Shown: in pieces, positions 43,456 through 52,539 of the stretch
Layout: each line of letters begins with the position of its first letter
Numbering within the stretch: the stretch's first letter is position 1
NCBI GenBank assembly: GCA_004102785.1
Contig: SCEJ01000019.1
Coordinates: 1 to 54,968 of the forward strand
DNA length: 54,968 nt
Origin: Muribaculaceae bacterium Isolate-013 (NCI)
GTDB lineage: Bacteria > Bacteroidota > Bacteroidia > Bacteroidales > Muribaculaceae
Direction: 5' to 3'
Notes under the pieces: model-generated
Databases searched by the model: none
What the model saw: the letters and a program-made list of their open reading frames with translations, nothing else
Told to the model about the DNA's origin: nothing
Program-made: the position numbers and the translations under genes

Positions 43456-44195
43456 ATTATTCCGTAATCGTGATAGTTGGTTTCGTTATCCTGCGCCCCG
43501 GTGACGTAGTTCACGCGGGGAGATGAGTGGCGGGGAGAGAGGATGGCCTTCACACCGTAGTCGCGCCCTACAATCACCACAAAGGCGCCGTCGGGCACCG
43601 AGCGGTCGGAGCCTGCCTGGCCGAAATCGGCAACTTTTCCCAGCCCTTTGTTGTGGTTGAGTATGCGCCCCAGCTCGTCGAGCTGCAGGGGGCAGCAGGC
43701 GGCGAGCAGCTCGGCAATATCGGCGGCTGGAAGTGAGGAAATGGGACTTGTAGGACTGGCGGGAGCCGGGGTGGCGGGCTGAGAAATGGCAGGAGCGGGT
43801 GACGGCACGGGGATTGGTGACTGGGCCTCCGGGGCGGAGTCGTGGCGTGGTGTGATGGCAAGCGCCTTTTCTACGGTGAGATAGAGGAGCATCATATGGC
43901 GGACGTCGTCATTCAGACTCTGCGCATGAATCTGGACATCACCGACAGATACCGACGTCTTGCCCCGCTGCAGCCGGAAGTCCGACACCGTGGCCGCAAG
44001 GTCTTGTAGCGCAGCCTGATAAGCCTCCTGTTCCGAGTTCCCCTCCCCTATTCCGGAGATGTAGTTTTCGTTGATAAGGATGGCATTGACGCGCTCCTCG
44101 GCGCTCTGGGCCGCGGCAGTAAGGGGGCAGCAAAGCGCAAGCAGCAGCAACAGCAGCGCTGCGGCATTATTTTTTACCGACCTCATACTTCTCAT
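43443..44195 (-). CDS. Exported protein of unknown function in the kinase operon
   Basis: A 250-residue protein with a signal peptide (VKNNAAALLLLLLALCCPLTAAAQ). Residues ~31-110 resemble LPP20/SIMPL-like folds (YISGIGEGNSEQEAYQAALQDLAATVSDF: a glycine-rich turn followed by a helix). A Pro/Ser/Thr linker (~120-160) follows, then a C-terminal domain of ~85 residues (IAELLAACCPLQLDELGRILNHNKGLGKVADFG; FVVIVGRDYGVKAILSPRH). The start could be this ATG or the one 9 bases later; either way it overlaps the preceding gene by 20-29 bases, an unusually long overlap. Function unknown. Confidence 0.72.
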   Translation of the reverse strand: MRSMRSVKNNAAALLLLLLALCCPLTAAAQSAEERVNAILINENYISGIGEGNSEQEAYQAALQDLAATVSDFRLQRGKTSVSVGDVQIHAQSLNDDVRHMMLLYLTVEKALAITPRHDSAPEAQSPIPVPSPAPAISQPATPAPASPTSPISSLPAADIAELLAACCPLQLDELGRILNHNKGLGKVADFGQAGSDRSVPDGAFVVIVGRDYGVKAILSPRHSSPRVNYVTGAQDNETNYHDYGIIWFK

Positions 44196-44874
44196 GGTTT
44201 GGACATTCTACCTGATTGTCGTCGTTGAAGAGGGTTTTCACATTCTTCGTGGGCACATATAGGGATACACGCCCGGCAACGGCTCCTTCACCGCCGAACA
44301 GTTCAGCAGGGCGGCAGGTCACCTTCACCACATGGTCGTAGCCTTTGGCGGCATTGTAGAGGAAAAGCGCTCCCTGCAACTCCTCGCCGCCAATCTTCTC
44401 CACGCCCCAGAAAGGGGTACATCCCTCCTGGCGGCAATGCTCCACAAAGTCGCCTACGGTGGTCTCCACTGTCTCCTTCTCGCCCGGCTCATGCTTGAGG
44501 ACCGTAACGGTCATGGGGGTATCGAAGGCCTGTGCTACCGGCAGGATGAAAAGGTTTGCCATCGACTCGGCGGGATATTCAGCCGAGAAAACAGGGGTAG
44601 TCAGGCTGTCGGCTCCTGAAATATAATAGGTGCTTGCGTTGACGCTGCGAAGGTTATAGTATGGCCCCGGAAGGCGCAGCAGCACCGAGTCGACGAGCTC
44701 AAGGCTGTCGGGCACGGCAACTTCCCTCGGCTCGCCGTGAGCTACCCGCAAGCCGGCGATAAAGTTATCCTCGGCGGCCGAGCGCACGCTCACCTCACCC
44801 TCACCACGCAATGACGGGACAGCCACGGCGGCAACAACCGCCATAATAATTGATATTTTTCTGAAAATCATCAT
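44167..44874 (-). CDS. Exported protein of unknown function, directly after the kinase
   Basis: A 235-residue protein with a signal peptide (MMIFRKISIIMAVVAAVAVPSLRG). The mature part starts with a short domain resembling those that report stress or stalk regions (YNLRSVNASTYYISGADSL; FSAEYPAESMANLFILPVAQAFDTPMTVTVL). It contains a pair of Cys residues (CRQEGCTPFW) and a later Cys (VTCRPAE). I do not recognise the family. The start overlaps the kinase stop as ATGA, so kinase and this protein are probably made in step. Confidence 0.72.
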   Translation of the reverse strand: MMIFRKISIIMAVVAAVAVPSLRGEGEVSVRSAAEDNFIAGLRVAHGEPREVAVPDSLELVDSVLLRLPGPYYNLRSVNASTYYISGADSLTTPVFSAEYPAESMANLFILPVAQAFDTPMTVTVLKHEPGEKETVETTVGDFVEHCRQEGCTPFWGVEKIGGEELQGALFLYNAAKGYDHVVKVTCRPAELFGGEGAVAGRVSLYVPTKNVKTLFNDDNQVECPNHEKYEVGKK

Positions 44875-46391
44875 GGAATGATAGTTTTAAGGAGATTCCC
44901 GGCTGAGTCGTAAAGTTTACCGGAAATAAGCTGGCCGTTCTCGTAGGTGGCATTGAAATAGTCGCCGGGCGAGGCCTGCACCGATGAGTGGCGGTCAACA
45001 GCATGGGACGAGTGGAAAGTCAGGCGCCCGGCCCCGTGAGGCTTGCCGTCGCGGATGCCGCCGCTCCAAGTGGCGTAGCCGAAGGTGAGCGTGCCGGAAG
45101 TGACATTAGGCTTCGCGGGAGTGGGAGTGGTGGAACTCGTGGGAGTGGACTGTGGGGACTGTGTGGCCGGAGCTGTCGACGCGGCCTCGGCCCGGCGTAT
45201 TGAGTCGGCCTTGGCATGAGCCAGCGAGTCGATATATTCCTGTGTCACAACAATCTGCCCGGCAACTTCCGCCGGAGACTCAACCACTGCCGAGTCGGCT
45301 ATCTCCGTCTTCTCGGAGACGGCATCGCCCTTTTCCTGACGGGAATCATCGCCTCGGTTTCCGGCAACAAACCATATAACCGCCGCCCCGACAACGAGCA
45401 CCCCGATGAGCACCCATCTGAGCCAATTCGGGCGGGAGTCATCGCCCATGCGTATCTCCACAGTGCCATTTCCGCCGGAGGTGACGATGCCCAGGTCGGC
45501 CTTAAGCCTGGCCACGCTCTGCGTGCGGTCATCGGACGACTTGCACAATGCCCGGCAGAGCCCTTCGAGTTCCTCCTCCCCGAGCTTGTCACCGACGGCC
45601 TTTCGCACATCCTGGAGACGGAGCTCAGAGGCTTTGGCCGGAATCCTGCCGGTGAGACAATAGAGAAATGTAGCAGCCAGGGCGTAGACGTCGGTCGTGG
45701 GATTGAACTCCTGTATGCCGGCATACTGCTCCAGTGGCGCGAAACCGTCGGTGACACCCATCACCCCTTTGGGCGACGTCTTGCCGCCGCTTTTCCTGAA
45801 ATGCACACTGAGGCCGAAGTCAATCAACACCGGAGTCACGGCATCGCCCTTTTTCTGCAACATGATGTTTTCGGGCTTGATGTCGAGGTGGTTCACACGG
45901 TGTGAATGCAGATAGGTCACAGCATCAAGCACCGGGCCCAGTATGTTTTTTGCCTCCGCAGGAGTGAGGGTGCCGCGCGACCGCACATAGTCGTCGAGCG
46001 ACTCACCGCTGATATACTGCATCACATAGTAGACCGTGCCGTTGGCCTCGAACACCTCATTGACCTTCACAATATTGTCGCAGTCGGTGCCATACTTCTG
46101 CAGGCGCCGGGCCTCGGCCTCGAAGTCGGTGGCCGAGCGCCTGAAATCGTCGGCATGCCCTTCGAGAGGCACCACCGACCCGTCGGCGCCGCGGCGGCAA
46201 TAAGCCGAGGGGAAGTGTTCCTTCACTGCAAAATGCATGTCGGCGGTAACATTGCCAACCTTTACCTCACTGACAGTGAGATAGGTTATACCGAAACCAC
46301 CCGAACCGAGCTTCTTCTCGATCCGGTATGCGCCGACTCCGCTGGAGAGTATGTGCCCCTCAGGGAGAATGTTTTCTACTGATGCAGCCAT
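44871..46391 (-). CDS. Membrane-anchored Hanks-type Ser/Thr protein kinase with periplasmic MORN-like end
   Basis: A 506-residue protein. The cytoplasmic kinase domain covers ~22-300: Gly-rich loop GSGGFG (29-34), ATP-anchoring Lys57 (FAVKEHF), catalytic loop HLDIKPEN with Asp170, Lys172 and Asn175, and magnesium-binding DFG at 191-193. The usual HRD is HLD, so it is a non-RD kinase that may not need activation-loop phosphorylation. One membrane helix follows (~324-344, WLRWVLIGVLVVGAAVIWFVA), then a Ser/Thr/Pro-rich stalk and a periplasmic C-terminus (~430-506) with MORN-like repeats (YATWSGGIRDGKPHGAGRLTF; ATYENGQLISGKLYDSAG). It starts 9 bases after trpS and overlaps the next gene by 4. 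Target unknown; a signal from the envelope sensed by the MORN part is inference. Confidence 0.9.
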   Translation of the reverse strand: MAASVENILPEGHILSSGVGAYRIEKKLGSGGFGITYLTVSEVKVGNVTADMHFAVKEHFPSAYCRRGADGSVVPLEGHADDFRRSATDFEAEARRLQKYGTDCDNIVKVNEVFEANGTVYYVMQYISGESLDDYVRSRGTLTPAEAKNILGPVLDAVTYLHSHRVNHLDIKPENIMLQKKGDAVTPVLIDFGLSVHFRKSGGKTSPKGVMGVTDGFAPLEQYAGIQEFNPTTDVYALAATFLYCLTGRIPAKASELRLQDVRKAVGDKLGEEELEGLCRALCKSSDDRTQSVARLKADLGIVTSGGNGTVEIRMGDDSRPNWLRWVLIGVLVVGAAVIWFVAGNRGDDSRQEKGDAVSEKTEIADSAVVESPAEVAGQIVVTQEYIDSLAHAKADSIRRAEAASTAPATQSPQSTPTSSTTPTPAKPNVTSGTLTFGYATWSGGIRDGKPHGAGRLTFHSSHAVDRHSSVQASPGDYFNATYENGQLISGKLYDSAGNLLKTIIP

Positions 46392-46400
46392 AATGACCGT

Positions 46401-47495
46401 TTATTTTTTGCCGGCGGCGTATTTCTTAGCCTGTTCGGCAATGAGTTTATGGTCGGAGAAATAGTTGATTTTCATTGCGGCACGCACTTCGTCGAGAGTG
46501 GCGGATGCAGTGGCGCGCGCTTTCTCCGAACCTTTCTGCAGAATGTCGTACACCTTGGGGATGCGGGCTTCCCAGTAGGCGCGTCGCTCGCGTATCGGCG
46601 CAAGCACCTCCTCAAGCACATTGATGAGGAGCTTCTTCACCGTGCCGTCGCCCACGCCTCCCCGGCAATAGCAGTCCTTGAGGTTCTGGAGCGTGCCGAA
46701 CTCGGGGGCGAAGCGTGCCACCTGCTCGTCGGAGGCAAAGGCGTCGAGATAGATAAACGGGCAGTTGCCTTCGAGATGCCCGGGGGAGTCGATGGTGAGA
46801 TGCTCGGGGTCGGTGTACATGCTGTTGACCTTCTTCTTGACCTCCTTGGGGGTGTCGGAGAGGTAGATGCAGTTGCCCAGCGACTTGCTCATCTTGGCCT
46901 TGCCGTCGGTGCCCGGCAGACGCTGGCATACAGCCGAGTCGGGCAGCAGTATCTCAGGCTCCACCAGCGTGGGGCCGTAGATGTTGTTGAAGCGGTTGAC
47001 AATCTCGCGTGTAAGCTCAATCATCGGCGACTGATCGTCGCCGGCAGGCACGGTCGTTGCCTTGAAGGCGGTGATGTCGGCGGCCTGGCTTACAGGATAA
47101 CTGAAGAATCCCATCGGGAGCGACTTCTCGAAGCCGCGCATCTGTATTTCGGTCTTCACCGTGGGGTTGCGCTGCACACGCGACACCGACACCAGGTTCA
47201 TATAATAGAACGCCAGTTCACACAACTCCGGCACCTGAGTCTGCACGAAGAGCGTGCACTTCTCCGGGTCAAGACCGACGGAAAGATAGTCAAGCGCCAC
47301 CTCTATCACATTCTGACGCACCTTCTCAGGATTGTCGGCATTATCGGTCAGCGCCTGCGCGTCAGCGATGAAGATGAAAATCTTGTCGAATTCGCCTGAA
47401 TTCTGCAGTTCAACGCGGCGACGCAGCGAGCCCACATAGTGTCCGAGATGAAGGCGTCCGGTAGGGCGGTCGCCGGTAAGTATCACTTTTTCCAT
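46401..47495 (-). CDS. trpS: Tryptophan--tRNA ligase
   Basis: The protein is 364 residues from [24 protein letters not shown] (47495). The HIGH-type motif is HLGH and the KMSKS loop is [10 protein letters not shown], both needed to activate tryptophan with ATP and charge tRNA-Trp. Upstream in-frame codons up to 47588 overlap the promoter and the end of an insertion sequence, so they are excluded. The stop is 9 bases from the kinase start with no terminator between, so trpS is likely the first gene of a six-gene transcript. A -7 box is at 47525-47532. No T-box or trp leader was recognised. Confidence 0.95.
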   Translation of the reverse strand: MEKVILTGDRPTGRLHLGHYVGSLRRRVELQNSGEFDKIFIFIADAQALTDNADNPEKVRQNVIEVALDYLSVGLDPEKCTLFVQTQVPELCELAFYYMNLVSVSRVQRNPTVKTEIQMRGFEKSLPMGFFSYPVSQAADITAFKATTVPAGDDQSPMIELTREIVNRFNNIYGPTLVEPEILLPDSAVCQRLPGTDGKAKMSKSLGNCIYLSDTPKEVKKKVNSMYTDPEHLTIDSPGHLEGNCPFIYLDAFASDEQVARFAPEFGTLQNLKDCYCRGGVGDGTVKKLLINVLEEVLAPIRERRAYWEARIPKVYDILQKGSEKARATASATLDEVRAAMKINYFSDHKLIAEQAKKYAAGKK

Positions 47496-47524
47496 TTTAT
47501 TTCTTTCTATTCGTTTACGTTCCA

Positions 47525-47532
47525 CAAAGTTA
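47525..47532 (-). promoter_or_regulatory. -7 box of trpS and probably of the kinase operon
   Basis: TAACTTTG on the minus strand, 29 bases before the trpS start. The -33 region reads TTT instead of TTG. The ISAs1 element begins 53 bases upstream of this box, so the promoter itself is intact. Confidence 0.6.
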
Positions 47533-47576
47533 AGAAAAAAAACTTTTTTATAAAAACCATTATCCATATATAGCCG

Positions 47577-47584
47577 GCGCCAGC
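47577..47584. repeat. 8-bp target duplication, left copy
   Basis: GCGCCAGC immediately before the left inverted repeat; the same 8 bases lie at 49120-49127 immediately after the right inverted repeat. Confidence 0.85.
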
Positions 47585-47765
47585 CCACGGCTTTTTCATT
47601 TAAGATTCCGTCTCATTGTCGAGAAATGTGTTATTTTATAGCGAGGGCAGTTCGGGCGGAGAGAGCTTAACCTCTGATTTTTAAGAAAATAAGTGTATTA
47701 AAAATTTGGTCAAGTGGTAGATTTTTAGTAACTTTAAGGGTGAATATCAATTAGTTACACTAAAA

Positions 47766-48995
47766 ATGGAGACACTTGACCAAAACCGTTCGATTGACGC
47801 GCATAAGCTCAATCACACCACAAAAGTAATAAATAAATTCGTTCCACAGGGCAGTATTCTGGAACGGCTGATGAATTTTGCCGCCTCAGTCCCTGATTTT
47901 CGCAGATGCGACAAAGGAAACCTCCGACACCGACTCCAAGACATCATCATTCTGATGATACTCGGACGGACGTGCGGGCATGTCGGACGATCCGATATAA
48001 TAGCGTTCGGCAAATATAATCTTAATAAACTCCGTAAAATGGGGATGCTGAAGAATGGGATTCCCTCGGGGGCAACCCTTTGCCGGGTAGAGAACGGCAT
48101 CGATGATCTGGCCATGGCGGACAGTATGCAGGCATTTGCCGAAAACTTCCATAACGAACTGTTTAAGGCATGCCGTGACAGGGAGATAGTCTGCATTGAC
48201 GGCAAAGCCGAGCGCGGCACCGTTCAGGAAAACGGGCGTAGCCCGGATATCGTCTCGGCCTATTCATTCAACACCGGCATAACAATAGCCACCGAAGCTT
48301 GTAAGGAAAAGAGCAACGAGATAAAGGCCGTACCGATACTTCTTGATAAAATAGATATCTCAGGAAAGATTGTCACGGCCGACGCCATGTCTATGCAGAA
48401 GGACATTGTCGAGAAAATCAGAAAGAAAGGCGGAGACTTTCTGATAGAACTTAAAGCCAACCAGCCGTCATTGCGATACGGCATTGAGGACAGGCTGGTG
48501 GAACACACACCGGTATATTCTTACACCGAAGGTCCCGAACTGGCCCACGGCAGGATAGAGACGAGAACCTGCCGCGTATATGACGGACTGGACATTATCG
48601 CAGACAAGAAGAAATGGGGCGGAAACATGACCATCATAGAGTATGAATCGTCCACAGTCAAAAAGTCAACAGGAGCACATACCTCAGAAAAACGCCTGTA
48701 CGTCAGCAGTATGCCCACGGATACTCCGAAGCTCGGAACCATCGTACGCAACCACTGGTCGATAGAAAGCATGCACTGGGGGCTGGACCACAATCTTCAG
48801 CAGGACAATATAAAACGCAAGTCGACGAGAGCTGCCCGAAACCTCGACACCATACAGAGAATCGTTTACTCGGTGTTCTCAATATGGAAAGGACTTCGCA
48901 AAAAACGATCGGACAAGAATAAAGGCATAGCCGAACTGATCAGACATATCTCGATGAGTTTTACCCGACTAATGCGATTTTTAAGCCAAAAATGA
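47766..48995 (+). CDS. ISAs1-family transposase
   Basis: A 409-residue DDE transposase, apparently complete. The N-terminal domain (VPQGSILERLMNFAASVPDFRRCDKGNLRHRLQDIIILMILGRTCG) is typical of the ISAs1 family. The catalytic core contains VCIDGKAERGT (first Asp), ISGKIVTADAMSMQKDIVEKI (second Asp) and RNHWSIESMHWGLDHNLQQDN (Glu in the WxIE/NxxxWxIE block). It lies 159 bases inside the left inverted repeat and ends 103 bases before the right one. No frameshift or internal stop is seen, so the protein is probably functional. Confidence 0.93.
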   Translation: METLDQNRSIDAHKLNHTTKVINKFVPQGSILERLMNFAASVPDFRRCDKGNLRHRLQDIIILMILGRTCGHVGRSDIIAFGKYNLNKLRKMGMLKNGIPSGATLCRVENGIDDLAMADSMQAFAENFHNELFKACRDREIVCIDGKAERGTVQENGRSPDIVSAYSFNTGITIATEACKEKSNEIKAVPILLDKIDISGKIVTADAMSMQKDIVEKIRKKGGDFLIELKANQPSLRYGIEDRLVEHTPVYSYTEGPELAHGRIETRTCRVYDGLDIIADKKKWGGNMTIIEYESSTVKKSTGAHTSEKRLYVSSMPTDTPKLGTIVRNHWSIESMHWGLDHNLQQDNIKRKSTRAARNLDTIQRIVYSVFSIWKGLRKKRSDKNKGIAELIRHISMSFTRLMRFLSQK

Positions 48996-49050
48996 AAAAA
49001 ATAAGATTTTAACGAAGAGATAAACAACTGAAATACAGATATAACAAATT

Positions 49051-49073
49051 ACCCGCTTCAGCCCGAAGCGGGT
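49051..49073 (+). terminator. Hairpin after the ISAs1 transposase
   Basis: ACCCGCTTC (49051-49059) pairs with GAAGCGGGT (49065-49073) inside the element. A second small hairpin (AAGGG/CCCTT) follows. There is no long T-run. Confidence 0.55.
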
Positions 49074-49177
49074 AAGGGCTGGTATACCCTTTATTTTATC
49101 TTAAATGAAAAAGCCGTGGGCGCCAGCCCTCACACACCCCTTTCACGAAACGGCGCAGAGGAGCCGCCAATATGCAG

Positions 49178-49215
49178 AAAGGGGATGTGCCATCCACTCT
49201 GACACATCCCCCTTT
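49178..49215 (-). terminator. Terminator of the surface protein operon
   Basis: GGGGATGTG (49181-49189) pairs with CACATCCCC (49203-49211), flanked by AAA and TTT on each side, so it can work on both strands. It lies 28 bases after the stop codon of the gene ending at 49243. Confidence 0.75.
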
Positions 49216-49242
49216 AGAGATTGTTTAAATGGAGCTACGGGG

Positions 49243-52200
49243 TTATTTTACCGTCACTTTTTCGGTACGTCCGGCCTGGCGGCGTATATAGACATTGCCG
49301 GGCACGGGCTGTGCCACTTTCACACCCTGGAGGTTGAAGTACTCTGCTTCCATGTCGCCGTCGGCAGCCACGCCACAGATGCCAGAATAGACGATATAGA
49401 AGTTCTCAACATCATTCCTTGAGGCAAATGTATGCACATTGGAATAGCGTACAATGCCATCCTGGGTGATTGTCACGGCATAGGGTCTGGCGAGTTCCGA
49501 AACCTCAAGGCTATATGCGCCGTCGCCGTCGGTAACTGCCGCTACCTTTTCATCGCCGTTTGAAAGAGAAATCTCTACGCCGGCAGCCGGCTCGTTGTCG
49601 GAAACGCTGTACACATGACCTGAAAGCACGGCTGTGCGGTCAGTCCAGCTCATCGCAAGGTCAACGGTTGTTTCCGGCTGCCTTGCATTAAGCACGATGT
49701 TGTCGCGTACAACCCTGTCAAAGTCATCGGCAGTAGCTGTGAGCGTATAGGTCAGTGACACATTTGCCACATTCATCCGGTATGCACCGGAAGCATCGGT
49801 AAAGGATGTATAGAGAATATCACCCGATTCAAGAGCTATATGCGCGCTCTCGACCGCCGAGCCGAAGTCATCAACGACATTACCTTTCACTACCACCACA
49901 TCCTTGGCTACGGTGAAGAAGGAGGCCGGGAATCCGGCGCGGAAGAGGGTCCACGAGGCTTCATCCTCCAGGTCCTCGCTGTAACGCTGTTTGTTCACGA
50001 TGGCGTAATGGTTGTATTTGTCATTGTAATAGTCATAGCCGGTGTTGTCGACCATAAACATCATATTGCTGCCATAACCGCCTTCCTCGCCGCCGATAAG
50101 CTCGAATGCCAGACGGAGATTATTTCCGGTGTACTCAAACGGAGTGTCGAACACGATGTGCAGTACCGGTTCGTAGATTTTGGCTCCGGTGTCGCCTGCA
50201 ATGGGGAATTCATAGTCACTGTCATAGACCAGTGTCATGTCGGCCACTGGTGCCGGCTGAATATCCCGCTCGGGATACTCGATGTCCGTCGTGTTCTCAG
50301 CCCACACCTTGATATGCTTGCTGATGGCGTTTGAGTTGGCACCGGTGAAATATACTCCTGTGATTTTCATCCCTTTCTCCATCTGAAGCATATCGGCTTT
50401 ATAGAGAATCTGAGTCTGCACGCCGGCGTATCCGGTGTTGAAGGGATCGGTATTTGTAATCTTCTCGTCACCAACCTGATATATGGCTTCCGCTTTTTCC
50501 GGTCCGATTTCGGCTTCGAAAACGGCCAGCGGCAGGCTTGCCTCGCCGCTTATAAAGGCGATAGTGGCTGTATAGGCGCCCTCTACGTGCGGTGTGGCCA
50601 CGATTTCAAACGTCATCTCTTCGCCGGCACCGATGGCTCCGGTCTCGGGGCTTACGGCAATCTGCGTGTCGTCAAAATAGAGTGCCACTTTGTAGTCATT
50701 CTCCTCTTCGGTAAGCAGGTTGCGCACGGTGACGGAAGAAATATAGCGCGCGTTGACGGAGCCCACGCCATCCTTCGGAGTGCTTAATGCGGTGACATAC
50801 AGGTCATGGTCAACAGCCACCTTTTCACCGCCATATACATTGTCGAGCAGCACGCCGCCGGCCTCGAACGCTACATAGCATTCACCCTCAGGCATCGGGG
50901 CCGAGAAAATACTGAATTCATAGGTGCCGTAGCCGGTTCCGGTCGGTTTATCCTGCCCGAAAATCGCCTGCCCCTCTTCCGGGCGGGCATTTACGGCCAT
51001 AACCGGAGTCCAGTCTATGCGGTCGGTAGAAGTGTACACAGTCAGCAGCGAGCTGGTGTTATCCTTTTTAGTGGCGGAGAAGTAAATACGCTCGTCGGCG
51101 GCGAATCTCAGTTTCGGGGTAATCAGCATCCCTTTGGAAGATGCATATGAGGATTCGGCACTCTGTGTAGCGCCATTGGCGGCAAGGCTCTCGGGCACGG
51201 CGCCAAGTTTCCACGGGTTGCCGAATATCCATCCCGCCGGAGCCTGTTCGGCTTCAAAATCCTCGAAGAACTTACCTGCTTCGGTTACAAGCGCCTGCAG
51301 GCCGTAGGTTATATCACCGAGATTCTTCTCCGTGAAGGTTACAACACCCTCTTTGAGACCGGCGCCCGAAGCGGCGCTGATCCGAACTGCCTTCTTTTCA
51401 CCCGGAGCGAGGGAGAACGCATTGACATCTGCCACGAATCCGCCTGAGAGCGTAGTTGATGTGACCTCCATTTCGGCTATACCGGAGTTCCACATCCAGA
51501 GAGTGCGGCTTGGCGAGGCGCCGGAGCCGATTGTTATGAATTCCGTAGCGTCGACATCGGTGAAATTGTTCTGATTGGCATCATTGCCCTCGTTGTACAT
51601 AAATTTGGGCGCCGGCAGGTAGGGCACGAAAATAATCGAGCCGAGGCTGCCGTTGAACGAACTCATGTCGGGATGGGAAAGCACCACCGAATAGGAATAG
51701 GCTTTTACATCGTCAGTGGTGACGTGTGTGCCCGTGATGCTGAACTCTTTCTCTATCTTGACTCCGCGCGGCAGGCTGCCGGTAATTTCTCCCGAGCCGA
51801 AAGTGCTTTGGGTTACGTTGTTTATCACCTCCACGGTGACGGGAGCGTTGCCTCCGAAATCCACATCGCCGGCATTTTCCATTGTCACCTTGAAGTTGAT
51901 GGTGTAGGTGTTGTCGGGATTGGCATTTATGGTGGTACCCGACTGGTTGTCGACCTTGCAGTAGAGAAGCTTGAAAGGCGTCACGTCGGCGGTAGTTGCT
52001 GTAAACTCGTCAAGGTCAAGGTCGTGGGCACGGATGCCTATGTATGTGCCGTCAGCAACACCGGGCACGGTGATTTTTGTCCATGAATCGACGTTGACAC
52101 CCTCCACCATGTTGATTTCCGTACCCTCGACGAGCACCGGTGCCGAATATGAGCTTGGCACGGTGTTCTGGTCGGAAAGCTTGTAGAAGGTGAGCGCCGG

Positions 52201-52521
52201 CTCGGTTCCGTTCTTACGCACCCATATGCTCACCTCACCCGAAACTTTCGGCGTGGCCAGCAGATCGGAATAACTGTAATTCTTGTAATAGGAGGAGAAG
52301 TAGCTGCTGTACTGTTTCACGGAGATGTATCCGCCGGAGTGCCCTCCCTCGCCGCAAACGGTGTAGGTGCCCGGCGAATATGATGAGGAGAGTATATTCT
52401 TCCACCCCACCGGACGGAATGACGGATTCTCGAACTGCTCGGTATATGGCGACTGCACTTCCGCCGCCATATTGGTGGCCGCAAGCAGCGCTGTAATAAT
52501 GGTAAATAATAGCTTTTTCAT
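49243..52521 (-). CDS. Secreted multidomain surface protein with type IX tail
   Basis: A 1092-residue protein with a signal peptide (MKKLLFTIITALLAATNMAA). Residues ~20-185 form a choice-of-anchor sandwich (YTEQFENPSFRPVGWKNI). CARDB-like domains (~190-290 and ~580-690), an Ig-like flank (~300-415), a second choice-of-anchor domain (~420-570, FFEDFEAEQAPAGWIFGNPW) and a jelly-roll (~700-860) follow. Two carboxypeptidase-regulatory-like folds come next (VVKGNVVDDFGSAVESAHIAL; AVLSGHVYSVSDNEPAAGVEI). The C-terminal sorting signal reads AEYFNLQGVKVAQPVPGNVYIRR and ends TVK. It is the second gene of a two-gene operon, 18 bases after the first. No enzyme motif; probably adhesion or glycan/protein binding. 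Confidence 0.83.
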   Translation of the reverse strand: MKKLLFTIITALLAATNMAAEVQSPYTEQFENPSFRPVGWKNILSSSYSPGTYTVCGEGGHSGGYISVKQYSSYFSSYYKNYSYSDLLATPKVSGEVSIWVRKNGTEPALTFYKLSDQNTVPSSYSAPVLVEGTEINMVEGVNVDSWTKITVPGVADGTYIGIRAHDLDLDEFTATTADVTPFKLLYCKVDNQSGTTINANPDNTYTINFKVTMENAGDVDFGGNAPVTVEVINNVTQSTFGSGEITGSLPRGVKIEKEFSITGTHVTTDDVKAYSYSVVLSHPDMSSFNGSLGSIIFVPYLPAPKFMYNEGNDANQNNFTDVDATEFITIGSGASPSRTLWMWNSGIAEMEVTSTTLSGGFVADVNAFSLAPGEKKAVRISAASGAGLKEGVVTFTEKNLGDITYGLQALVTEAGKFFEDFEAEQAPAGWIFGNPWKLGAVPESLAANGATQSAESSYASSKGMLITPKLRFAADERIYFSATKKDNTSSLLTVYTSTDRIDWTPVMAVNARPEEGQAIFGQDKPTGTGYGTYEFSIFSAPMPEGECYVAFEAGGVLLDNVYGGEKVAVDHDLYVTALSTPKDGVGSVNARYISSVTVRNLLTEEENDYKVALYFDDTQIAVSPETGAIGAGEEMTFEIVATPHVEGAYTATIAFISGEASLPLAVFEAEIGPEKAEAIYQVGDEKITNTDPFNTGYAGVQTQILYKADMLQMEKGMKITGVYFTGANSNAISKHIKVWAENTTDIEYPERDIQPAPVADMTLVYDSDYEFPIAGDTGAKIYEPVLHIVFDTPFEYTGNNLRLAFELIGGEEGGYGSNMMFMVDNTGYDYYNDKYNHYAIVNKQRYSEDLEDEASWTLFRAGFPASFFTVAKDVVVVKGNVVDDFGSAVESAHIALESGDILYTSFTDASGAYRMNVANVSLTYTLTATADDFDRVVRDNIVLNARQPETTVDLAMSWTDRTAVLSGHVYSVSDNEPAAGVEISLSNGDEKVAAVTDGDGAYSLEVSELARPYAVTITQDGIVRYSNVHTFASRNDVENFYIVYSGICGVAADGDMEAEYFNLQGVKVAQPVPGNVYIRRQAGRTEKVTVK

Positions 52522-52539
52522 GCAAGTTACTGTTCTGAA

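Larger units (their letters stand above)
47585..49119 (+). mobile_element. Intact ISAs1-family insertion sequence
   Basis: A 1535-bp element bounded by 22-bp perfect inverted repeats (CCACGGCTTTTTCATTTAAG and two more bases at 47585-47606; inverse at 49098-49119), flanked by the 8-bp direct repeat GCGCCAGC. It holds a single intact transposase gene. The perfect repeats and target duplication suggest recent insertion. Confidence 0.9.

Noticed and set aside
44871-46391. Kinase of a phage defence system (Stk2-like or BREX-associated)
   Set aside because: It has a membrane helix and periplasmic repeats and is linked to exported proteins and trpS; no nucleases, methylases or other defence genes are present.
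46449-47399. A 316-codon plus-strand frame opposite trpS
   Set aside because: Antisense shadow; trpS on the minus strand has all the synthetase motifs.
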